5,450 nt of DNA from an uncultured Eubacteriales bacterium (GTDB taxonomy: Bacteria > Bacillota > Clostridia > Christensenellales > Borkfalkiaceae): assembly GCA_900556195.1 (NCBI GenBank), contig USOJ01000098.1, positions 1 through 5,450 on the forward strand. The letters are read 5' to 3'. Below the pieces are notes generated by a model. The model did not search any database, was not told the origin of the DNA, and saw only the letters and a program-made list of their open reading frames with translations. Made by a program: the position numbers and the translations under genes. Below are positions 1 through 5,402 of the stretch, piece after piece; position 1 is the stretch's first letter; every line of letters begins with the position of its first letter.

Positions 1-14
1 AAACCCTCCTTACT

Positions 15-57
15 GCCGAGGCGGAACGCTATTCAAGCGTTCCGCCTCGGCTTTTTT
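15..57 (+). terminator. Strong intrinsic terminator of an upstream gene
   Basis: A perfect 16-bp stem (15-30 with 36-51) closes a 5-nt loop (ATTCA) and runs directly into six T residues (52-57). That is the textbook rho-independent layout on the + strand. No matching A-tract lies on the left, so it is not clearly bidirectional. It should end transcription of a gene left of the window and insulate the promoter at 158-187. Confidence 0.93.
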
Positions 58-147
58 CTACCCGAAATCAGCGTCGTGAAATTTTTGATTTTTTCTATTG
101 ATAAGTCGTATTCTGTCCTAATTTTTCACGATTTTTTAATTTATTTA

Positions 148-173
148 TCAAATGCATTTGACTTCGTCAAGTG
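148..173. promoter_or_regulatory. Operator-like triple half-site over the -35 region
   Basis: A perfect 14-bp palindrome, TCAAATGCATTTGA (148-161), is followed by a second dyad, CATTTGAC-TTC-GTCAAGTG (155-173; 7 of 8 pairs Watson-Crick plus one G-T). The half-site TCAARTG therefore occurs three times: 148-154 (+), 155-161 (-) and 167-173 (+), the two direct copies starting 19 bp apart. Both dyads overlap the -35 element, as expected for a repressor site. It does not match the Fur, DtxR/IdeR or MntR boxes as I remember them, so the regulator is unknown. An iron-responsive repressor is only an inference from the feo genes downstream. Confidence 0.4.
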
Positions 174-187
174 AAATATGTTATAAT
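158..187 (+). promoter_or_regulatory. Sigma-A-type promoter with extended -10
   Basis: TTGACT (158-163) matches the -35 consensus at 5 of 6 positions. After an 18-bp spacer comes a perfect TATAAT (182-187), preceded by TG at 179-180 with one base between, which is an extended -10. The stretch 121-148 is very AT-rich and could act as an UP element. Transcription should begin near 194, leaving a leader of about 270 nt before feoA. No comparable promoter is visible between 397 and 467 or inside the gene block, so this is the best candidate for driving the whole operon. Confidence 0.8.
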
Positions 188-236
188 GAATTGCTATAAA
201 AAATAAAGCGGAGAAATAACCGAAATATAACGAACC

Positions 237-298
237 GCCGCCCGAAAAACGGCGGCAAGGGGTACCCCTTTTCTCGTCTTCCGACGAGAAATACCCTT
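237..298 (+). promoter_or_regulatory. Structured leader with three tandem hairpins
   Basis: Three hairpins lie almost back to back. GCCGCC/GGCGGC (237-242 with 251-256) has an 8-nt loop. AAGGG/CCCTT (257-261 with 266-270) closes a GTAC tetraloop, within a 14-bp palindrome. TTCTCGTC/GACGAGAA (271-278 with 283-290) has a TTCC tetraloop. An alternative stem pairs AAGGGGTA (257-264) with TACCCTT (292-298), with one bulged G, and would replace the middle hairpin while keeping the third. No T-tract follows, so this is not an intrinsic terminator. I do not recognise a known riboswitch class; it may stabilise the mRNA or form part of a regulatory leader. Confidence 0.4.
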
Positions 299-320
299 AA
301 TTGCTTAATAATCGTTTTTC

Positions 321-396
321 GTCTTTGCGAGACCCTTTATGGGTCGTGGCAACCTTAGGCAGGGTCGCCACGACCCGCAAGGTGTCTCGCAATGAC
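321..396. repeat. REP/MITE-like palindromic element, 76 bp
   Basis: The ends are 13-bp inverted repeats with one mismatch: GTCTTTGCGAGAC (321-333) and GTCTCGCAATGAC (384-396). Inside is a perfect 10-bp inverted repeat, GGGTCGTGGC (341-350) with GCCACGACCC (367-376), and CCTT (334-337) can pair with AAGG (379-382), so almost the whole element can fold into one long hairpin. From memory, small palindromic repeats with GTCATTGCGAG-like ends recur in many bacterial genomes; copy number here cannot be judged from one window. No target-site duplication is evident and it encodes no transposase. It lies inside the predicted feo leader. Confidence 0.75.
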
Positions 397-493
397 AGTA
401 TTCAAACGTGAAATAACGGCGAGCGAAAAACCGTCGTATTTCGGCAATCGACGGCATAAAATAGCGTATGACGCTTATCGATTGCCCGCATAG
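392..493 (+). CDS. Possible leader peptide (uORF) overlapping feoA
   Basis: An ATG at 392, formed by the right end of the palindromic repeat, opens a 33-codon frame ending at TAG 491-493. AAGGTG (379-384) sits 7 nt upstream as a plausible Shine-Dalgarno site. The predicted peptide begins MTVFKREITASEK and ends AYDAYRLPA; it is basic, with no signal peptide or known motif. It runs in another frame through the feoA start (468) and overlaps feoA by 26 nt. A ribosome translating it would cross the hairpin at 443-486, so it could couple translation to feoA. A frame this short can stay open by chance, and no homology supports it, so this is tentative. Confidence 0.25.
   Translation: MTVFKREITASEKPSYFGNRRHKIAYDAYRLPA
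431..486 (+). promoter_or_regulatory. Competing hairpins around the feoA start codon
   Basis: One fold pairs GGCAATCGA (443-451) with TCGATTGCC (478-486), 9 bp perfect, with an inner 5-bp stem AGCGT/ACGCT (463-467 with 471-475) whose triloop is exactly the feoA ATG (468-470). A competing stem pairs CCGTCG (431-436) with CGACGG (449-454) and shares bases 449-451, so both cannot form at once. ACGG (416-419) can in turn pair with CCGT (431-434). The arrangement resembles a translational switch that hides or exposes the start codon. It was read by eye and not folded with software. Confidence 0.4.
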
Positions 494-692
494 AAAAAAA
501 GTTAAAATTCTGAATATAAATCTTGAAAGCGAAGACAAGGCAAGACTGTGGGAACTCGGAATTTCCGAGAACGCGACGGTCGAAGTCGTAAGGTTTTTCG
601 CAAAAACGACCGCCCTTATCGTATGCGAAGGGGCGGTTATCGCTATCGGCAGAGAATACGCCGAAAAAATAACGGTGAGCCTATGCGAATAG
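468..692 (+). CDS. feoA: FeoA family ferrous iron transport accessory protein
   Basis: A 74-residue cytosolic protein of the SH3-like FeoA family, close to the usual 75-85 residues. The family works with the FeoB permease in ferrous iron uptake, probably through its cytosolic face; the exact role is unsettled. The family core is visible at about residues 26-45 (ARLWELGISENATVEVVRFF; usual pattern RLxELGxxxGxxVEVV), followed by the beta-rich C-terminal half ending AEKITVSLCE. The start is fixed by an in-frame TAG at 462-464, two codons upstream, and by the absence of another plausible start before the conserved part. No Shine-Dalgarno site is visible, and the ATG lies in a predicted hairpin, so initiation may be regulated or coupled to the small upstream frame. 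The end overlaps feoB by 10 nt, a classic feoAB arrangement. Confidence 0.9.
   Translation: MTLIDCPHRKKVKILNINLESEDKARLWELGISENATVEVVRFFAKTTALIVCEGAVIAIGREYAEKITVSLCE
674..679 (+). promoter_or_regulatory. Ribosome binding site deciding the feoB start
   Basis: GGTGAG ends 3 nt before ATG 683. It matches the 3' part of the AAGGAGGTGA consensus, for which a short spacer is expected. It supports 683 as the feoB start rather than the in-frame ATG at 548, whose extra 45 residues would be a basic, non-FeoB sequence read through feoA in another frame. Confidence 0.65.
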
Positions 693-2380
693 TTCTTGCG
701 GGTAACCCAAACGCGGGTAAGTCTACGCTGTTCAATTCGCTTACGGGCGAAAGCCGAAGGGTGGGTAATTGGCACGGCGTAACCGTGGACGAAGGCGAGG
801 GGAGTTTCGATCTCGACGGCAATCGGGTTTCGCTTGTGGATTTGCCGGGGTTGTATACCGTTCGCGGCAGCGAAAACGAAGAATCGGTCGCCGAAAAATT
901 TCTCGTAAAGGGCGATTACGATATAATCGTCATCGTTACCGAGGCGAAAACCGTAAAACGGACGGCAAGGCTCGTAAGAGAGATAAAAGCCTACGGCAAG
1001 CCCGTAATTCTGTTCGTCAATCTCGTAAAGGAATTTGAAAAGCGGGGCGGGAAAATCTTTGCGGACAAACTTTCTTCGTCGCTCGGAGTTCCCGTTTTTA
1101 CGGGCGAAGCGATCGATAAAACCGACGTCGAAAAATTCAAAGCACGACTTTTAAGCGTCGAAAGCCCGAGAAAGGGCGACGGAAACGAGGACTACGTCGT
1201 ATACCCGAAGACGAACGCCGACGGAATAAAATACAATCCGATTTTCGGTTGTTCGTGCTTTTTAGTCGCGGTTTTTCTCACTTTTTATCTTGCGTTCGGG
1301 CGGTATTCGCCCGCGACTTACGCGGGCAGATTTTTTACCGACTATCTGGGCGTTAAATTAACTAAAATGGTGATAACCGCCTTATCGGGCAGGGTTTCGC
1401 CGTTTATACTCGGTTTGATTACCGAGGGGATAATCGGCGGAACGTTTTCCGTACTCGAATTTCTGCCGCAGATCGCGGTATTGTCGTTTTGTCGGGATAC
1501 GCTTGACGCGTGCGGGTTTTTATCTTACGCGCAAGCCTTTTGCGACGGCGTTTTAAGCAAGGTCGGTTCGGGCGGCAGGGCGATTTATACGCTTATGAGC
1601 GGTTACGGTTGTACCGCGCTCGCCGCGGCTTCTTCTTCGTCGATAGGCGACGACGGAATAAAAAAGAGAACGATACTCTGCCTGCCGTTCGTAAGTTGCT
1701 CGGCGCGTACCCCCGTGTATTCGTTTATCGCCGTCAAAGTCTTTAAGGGGTACGCCTTTCTCGTTCTGTCGGTAATCTATATTTTATCGGCGACCTTGCC
1801 GCTTCTGTATTCGTTTATCCTGTATAAAACGGTTATAAAACGAAAGCCGCGGCCTATTGCCGCCGAAATCGCGAATTTTCGTCGGCCGAATTTGTCTTCT
1901 TCGTTAAAATCCTTGCTAAAAACGCTTACATCGTTTATAATAAAACTCGGAAGCGTGGTGCTTCTCGTGTCTGTCGCGTTTTACGTTCTGCGGTCGGTAT
2001 CGCCCGATATGCGTTACGTCGGCGCGGACCGGGCGGACGAGTCGCTTCTCGCTTACGCGGGTAAGGCTCTTTCGTTCCTGCTGTATCCGCTGGGCATAAA
2101 AGACTGGCGGTTTCCGGCGGCCCTGATCGGCGGAATTTTCGCCAAAGAGAGCGTAGCGTCGACTTTGTTTCTGCTTTTTCCGGCGGGGATAAATCTTACG
2201 ACGGCGCAAGGCGTCGGGCTGGTGGCTTTCACTTATCTTTACACGCCGTGCGTAACCGCGCTTTTCGCCATGAAAAAGGCGATAGGAATTAAAAAAACGG
2301 CGTTGTCGGCGGCGTTGCAACTTTTATACGCCGTGATATTTTCGCATCTTATATATCTGCTTTTCGGGCTTTTCGTATGA
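683..2380 (+). CDS. feoB: Compact FeoB ferrous iron transporter with atypical G4 motif
   Basis: A 565-residue inner-membrane Fe2+ permease with an N-terminal G-protein domain. Visible are G1 GNPNAGKS (7-14), switch I VGNWHGVTV (27-35; family usually NWPGVTV), G3 DLPG (53-56) followed by the FeoB-typical LYTVRGSENEESVA, and the G4 position NLVK (113-116) where NxxD is expected. The first membrane helix starts near 187, leaving only about 30 residues after the G domain, so the usual helical GDI domain seems absent. The permease core is recognisable: GLITEGIIGGTFSVLEFLP (244-262), GYGCT (307-311), PFVSCSARTPVY (335-346), AKESVASTL (487-495) and YTPC (520-523), with about eight hydrophobic segments. 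E. coli FeoB has about 770 residues. Transport function is likely; nucleotide preference is open. It overlaps feoA by 10 nt and the next gene by 4 nt. Confidence 0.93.
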   Translation: MRIVLAGNPNAGKSTLFNSLTGESRRVGNWHGVTVDEGEGSFDLDGNRVSLVDLPGLYTVRGSENEESVAEKFLVKGDYDIIVIVTEAKTVKRTARLVREIKAYGKPVILFVNLVKEFEKRGGKIFADKLSSSLGVPVFTGEAIDKTDVEKFKARLLSVESPRKGDGNEDYVVYPKTNADGIKYNPIFGCSCFLVAVFLTFYLAFGRYSPATYAGRFFTDYLGVKLTKMVITALSGRVSPFILGLITEGIIGGTFSVLEFLPQIAVLSFCRDTLDACGFLSYAQAFCDGVLSKVGSGGRAIYTLMSGYGCTALAAASSSSIGDDGIKKRTILCLPFVSCSARTPVYSFIAVKVFKGYAFLVLSVIYILSATLPLLYSFILYKTVIKRKPRPIAAEIANFRRPNLSSSLKSLLKTLTSFIIKLGSVVLLVSVAFYVLRSVSPDMRYVGADRADESLLAYAGKALSFLLYPLGIKDWRFPAALIGGIFAKESVASTLFLLFPAGINLTTAQGVGLVAFTYLYTPCVTALFAMKKAIGIKKTALSAALQLLYAVIFSHLIYLLFGLFV

Positions 2381-3198
2381 AGAAATTTTACTCTTTGGGC
2401 GACAATTTAATAAAGGAAATTTCTCGCTTTTACGGGGATAAAATCACTTACGGAAAGATTATGAAATTACTGCGCGAAAAGGACGTTAAAGTAAACGGCG
2501 GGCGGGTAAATAAAGACGTAAAAACCCAAAAGGGTGACGAAATAACGGTCTACTACGACGGCGAAGACAAAAAAATCGAAATAAAAGTTTTGTATAAAGA
2601 CGATAATATTCTCGTGGCGTACAAGCCCAAAGGCGTTACGTCGGAAGATTTTTATAACGCGGTGAAAGAAAAATACGAAAGCGCGATTTTTACTCACAGA
2701 TTAGACCGCAATACCGACGGAATAACGCTTTTCGCGCTCAACGATATTGCTTACGGCGAATTGTTCGACGGACTTAAAAACAGGACGTTCGACAAGCGTT
2801 ATACGGCTACCGTTTACGGCGTTATGCCTAAACGCAAGGACAGGCTTACGGCTTACCTTAAAAAGGACGAAAAGGCGGCGAAAGTCGAAATTTCGGCAAC
2901 GCCGAAAAAAGGCTATGAAAAGATAATAACCGACTACGAAGTTCTGTCAAGCGACGGAGAAACTTCGGTTTTAAGGGTCGGACTTATAACGGGCAGAACT
3001 CACCAGATAAGGCCGCATCTCGCCTTTACGGGGCATTTTATAATCGGCGACGGAAAGTACGGCAAAGAAGAGATAAACCGCCGCTATAAGGCGAAATATC
3101 AACTGTTGACGGCTACCGAAATAACGCTCGGGTTTGCCGAAAATTCGCCGCTTTACTATTTGAACGATAAAAAATTTACTATAGAAGGTACGATATGA
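2377..3198 (+). CDS. RluA-family RNA pseudouridine synthase with S4 domain
   Basis: A 273-residue cytosolic enzyme that isomerises uridine to pseudouridine in rRNA or tRNA. Residues about 9-60 form an S4 RNA-binding domain (KIMKLLREKDVKVNGGRV, then KGDEITVYY). The catalytic domain follows: VAYKPKGV (80-87), the active-site motif HRLDRNTDG (107-115) with catalytic Asp110, FDKRYTATVYG (138-148) and GRTHQIRPHLA (206-216), then IIGDGKYG. These place it in the RluA/RluC/RluD family, but the target uridine cannot be told from the sequence, so no symbol is given. Its length is slightly under the usual 290-330 residues. ATG overlaps the feoB stop as ATGA and no Shine-Dalgarno site is visible, so it probably depends on coupling to feoB. 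Its place between iron genes is unexpected functionally, though such housekeeping enzymes often ride in unrelated operons. Confidence 0.92.
   Translation: MKKFYSLGDNLIKEISRFYGDKITYGKIMKLLREKDVKVNGGRVNKDVKTQKGDEITVYYDGEDKKIEIKVLYKDDNILVAYKPKGVTSEDFYNAVKEKYESAIFTHRLDRNTDGITLFALNDIAYGELFDGLKNRTFDKRYTATVYGVMPKRKDRLTAYLKKDEKAAKVEISATPKKGYEKIITDYEVLSSDGETSVLRVGLITGRTHQIRPHLAFTGHFIIGDGKYGKEEINRRYKAKYQLLTATEITLGFAENSPLYYLNDKKFTIEGTI
3184..3188 (+). promoter_or_regulatory. Ribosome binding site of the flavodiiron gene
   Basis: GAAGG ends 6 nt before ATG 3195, inside the end of the pseudouridine synthase gene. It supports a start at the ATGA overlap and allows initiation independent of coupling. Confidence 0.6.
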
Positions 3199-4346
3199 AA
3201 ATTACCCAAGACGTACGCTATATAGGCGTAAGCGATCACGATCTCGACCTTTTCGAAGGTCAGTACGAAGTTCCCGACGGAATGGCGTACAACTCCTACG
3301 CTATACTCGACGAAAAAATCGCGGTATTCGATACCGTAGATAAAAAATTCGGCGACGAATGGCTTGACAATCTTAAAAACGAATTAAACGGCAGAACTCC
3401 CGATTATCTCGTCGTGTTGCATATGGAACCCGACCATTCGGCTAATATAGCGAAGTTCGCGGGCGTTTATAAAGACGCGAAGATAGTTTCGTCCGCCGCG
3501 GCGTTCAGAATGATGAAAGCCTATTTCGGCGACGAGTTTACGGACAGACGAATAGTCGTGAAAGAGGGCGATAAACTTAACCTCGGCAAACACGAACTCA
3601 CGTTCGTCGGCGCGCCCATGGTGCATTGGCCCGAAGTTATCGTCGCTTACGAAAGCAGCGAAAAATTGCTCTTTTCAGCCGACGCGTTCGGCAAGTTCGG
3701 CGCGTTCGACGTAAAAGCCGACTGGGCGTGCGAAGCGAGAAGATATTACTTCGGCATAGTCGGCAAATACGGCGTTCAGGCGCAGAATTTACTTAAAAAA
3801 GCGGCTGCGCTCGACATAGAAAAGATCTTGCCGCTTCACGGTCCGTTGCTCACCGAAAATCTCGGATATTATCTCGGTTTGTATAACACGTGGTCGTCTT
3901 ACGGCATCGAAAGCGAAGGCGTTACGATCGCGTATACTTCGGTTTACGGTCATACCGAAAAAGCGGTGAAGTTACTTAAAGAAGAAATCGAAAAAGCGGG
4001 GGTAAAAGTCGCCGTTCACGATCTGGCGAGATGCGACGAATCCGAAGCGGTCGAAGACGCGTTCAGATACGGGAAACTCGTCCTTGCTACGACCACTTAT
4101 AACGCTTCGATTTTCCCGTTTATGCAAAACTTCATAAACGCGCTTACCGAAAGGAATTATAAAAACCGAAAAATCGGACTTATCGAAAACGGCTCGTGGG
4201 CGCCCACGGCGGCCAAAATCATGCGCGCGGCGTTTGAAAATTCCGAAAATATAGAGTTTTATCCGACAACGGTTAAAATCGTCGGCGCGGTAAGCGAAGA
4301 AAACGAAGAACAAATCAGATCTCTCGCGAAAGAGATTATCGGATAA
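3195..4346 (+). CDS. fprA: Flavodiiron protein (FprA-type O2/NO reductase)
   Basis: A 383-residue soluble enzyme that reduces O2 to water and/or NO to N2O, protecting anaerobes. The N-terminal metallo-beta-lactamase-like domain (about 1-235) has the full diiron ligand set: H76-x-E78-x-D80 (HMEPDH), H144 (MVHWPE), D163 (SADAFG) and H215 (PLHGP), with 18 residues between H144 and D163 as in the family. The C-terminal flavodoxin-like domain (about 242-383) shows the FMN phosphate loop TSVYGHT (248-254), ATTTYNASIFPFM (298-310) and ENGSWAPTAAK (331-341). There is no C-terminal rubredoxin, so a separate electron donor is needed, and none is encoded here. All catalytic ligands are intact. Its diiron centre gives a plausible link to the feoAB genes upstream. 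O2 versus NO preference cannot be told from sequence alone. Confidence 0.95.
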   Translation: MKITQDVRYIGVSDHDLDLFEGQYEVPDGMAYNSYAILDEKIAVFDTVDKKFGDEWLDNLKNELNGRTPDYLVVLHMEPDHSANIAKFAGVYKDAKIVSSAAAFRMMKAYFGDEFTDRRIVVKEGDKLNLGKHELTFVGAPMVHWPEVIVAYESSEKLLFSADAFGKFGAFDVKADWACEARRYYFGIVGKYGVQAQNLLKKAAALDIEKILPLHGPLLTENLGYYLGLYNTWSSYGIESEGVTIAYTSVYGHTEKAVKLLKEEIEKAGVKVAVHDLARCDESEAVEDAFRYGKLVLATTTYNASIFPFMQNFINALTERNYKNRKIGLIENGSWAPTAAKIMRAAFENSENIEFYPTTVKIVGAVSEENEEQIRSLAKEIIG

Positions 4347-4370
4347 AATTACGGGAAGTACGAAAGAAAA

Positions 4371-5375
4371 ATGTTGAAAGAAGCGATTTTATCGGTTTCG
4401 CCTTATCTTGCGATACCGTTGTTTCTGGTCGGACTCGTTTTAATAGTAAAGGGCGGGGATTTCTTCGTCGACGCCGCAACCTGGATAGCGGAAGTTTCGG
4501 GTATACCGAAAATACTCGTCGGCGCGACGGTAGTGTCGTTCGCGACCACTCTACCCGAACTGCTCGTTTCGCTGATCGCGGCGGGCAACGGCGACACGAG
4601 TATGGCGATAGGCAACGCCGTCGGTTCGGTTACGGCGAATCTGGGGCTTATCTTCGCGATACTTATGGTGGCTTGTCCCGGTCGGACGGACAGAAAAGAT
4701 TTTATGTTAAAAGCCCTGCTTATGCTGTCGTCCGCGCTCGTTCTCGTAGTGTTCGGATTTTTCGGCGAACTGAGTTGGGGCGGGTCGGTGCTTTTAATCG
4801 TAATCTACGTCGCTTTTATGTTCTTCAACGTAAAAGACGCGAAAGCAGCCATGCTTAAAGGCGACGAACACGGAGAAAAGGAAGAAAAACCCGTCGCAAA
4901 CAAAAAGACGGTTACGGTAAATATCGTAAAATTCGTAGTCGGCGCGGCGATGACCGCGTTCGGCGCGATATTCCTCGTGGATAACGGCGAAATAATAGCC
5001 GCCGACCTTATGCATATACCCGTACCGATAGTTTCGGCGATTTTCATCGCGATAGGCACGTCGCTGCCCGAACTCGTTACGGCGATAACCGCCATAATCA
5101 AAAAACAGGGGGCGTTGTCTGTCGGTAACATTATCGGAGCGAATATAATCGATTTAAGCGTTATTCTTCCGCTCTGTTCTCTTATCGGCGGTAAAGCCGT
5201 GCCGTTTATCGCGCAGAATATTTACCTCGATTTGCCGGTGTGCCTGTGTATTTCGGCGATAATTCTCGTTCCGACGCTCATATCTCAAAAGATAAGCCGC
5301 TGGCAGGGGATATTGTCGCTTTGCGTGTACGCCGCGTATATTTCCGTTATGTGCACGGTATTTATCCGATTTTAA
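4371..5375 (+). CDS. CaCA-family sodium/calcium exchanger (YrbG-like)
   Basis: A 334-residue inner-membrane antiporter with the two inverted alpha-repeats of the Ca2+:cation antiporter family. Repeat 1 has ATTLPEL (58-64) and GNAVGSVTANLG (81-92); repeat 2 has GTSLPELVTAI (229-239) and GNIIGANIIDLS (252-263). The spacing E63-N90 and E234-D261 is 27 residues each, the same as the ion-binding E54/N81 and E213/D240 of archaeal NCX_Mj, so the cation site looks complete. Where NCX_Mj has Ser51, Thr60 stands here; Ser231 is kept in repeat 2. About ten hydrophobic segments are split by a charged loop (154-183, rich in Lys and Glu). It follows the flavodiiron gene by 24 nt with no terminator, so it is probably in the same operon. 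Only weak Shine-Dalgarno-like bases (GGGAAG 4353-4358, GAAAG 4362-4366) precede ATG. Ca2+ is the default substrate; another divalent metal is possible. Confidence 0.9.
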   Translation: MLKEAILSVSPYLAIPLFLVGLVLIVKGGDFFVDAATWIAEVSGIPKILVGATVVSFATTLPELLVSLIAAGNGDTSMAIGNAVGSVTANLGLIFAILMVACPGRTDRKDFMLKALLMLSSALVLVVFGFFGELSWGGSVLLIVIYVAFMFFNVKDAKAAMLKGDEHGEKEEKPVANKKTVTVNIVKFVVGAAMTAFGAIFLVDNGEIIAADLMHIPVPIVSAIFIAIGTSLPELVTAITAIIKKQGALSVGNIIGANIIDLSVILPLCSLIGGKAVPFIAQNIYLDLPVCLCISAIILVPTLISQKISRWQGILSLCVYAAYISVMCTVFIRF

Positions 5376-5379
5376 TATT

Positions 5380-5402
5380 ACGGATTTCTGAAGCCGTCTT
5401 TT
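5380..5402 (+). terminator. Weak terminator-like hairpin after the exchanger gene
   Basis: ACGG (5380-5383) pairs with CCGT (5394-5397), with a short inner TT/AA pairing across an A-G mismatch, followed by CTTTT (5398-5402). It starts 5 nt after the stop codon, but the stem is short and the T-run brief. It may be leaky or not function, so transcription could continue into the next gene. Confidence 0.2.

Noticed and set aside
148..187. Fur, DtxR/IdeR or MntR box at the promoter
   Set aside because: The palindrome does not fit the consensus patterns I know for these regulators, so only a generic operator is claimed.
257..290. Hairpins 257-270 and 271-290 as an intrinsic terminator or attenuator
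   Set aside because: Neither is followed by a T-tract; the next bases are mixed (ATACCCTTAATTG).
339..395. An 18-codon frame starting inside the palindromic repeat
   Set aside because: No ribosome site precedes it and it lies wholly inside the repeat; chance is enough to explain it.
548..682. Longer FeoB start at ATG 548
   Set aside because: It adds 45 residues of basic, Arg-rich sequence read from feoA in another frame. ATG 683 has a ribosome site and begins directly with the beta strand before the G1 motif, as in FeoB proteins.
305..775. A 156-codon minus-strand open frame
   Set aside because: It lies across the palindromic repeat, feoA and the start of feoB, has no recognisable domain, and is explained as the complement of those features.
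1916..2320. Minus-strand open frame opposite the feoB 3' half
   Set aside because: The plus strand carries conserved FeoB motifs throughout. The minus product is Arg-rich low-information sequence, typical of a shadow of a real gene.
3972..4313. Minus-strand open frame opposite the flavodoxin-like domain
   Set aside because: The flavodiiron protein is intact with all motifs on the plus strand; the opposite frame has no domain or ribosome site.
4220..4346. C-terminal rubredoxin domain on the flavodiiron protein
   Set aside because: No CxxC pairs are present and the protein ends right after the flavodoxin-like fold.
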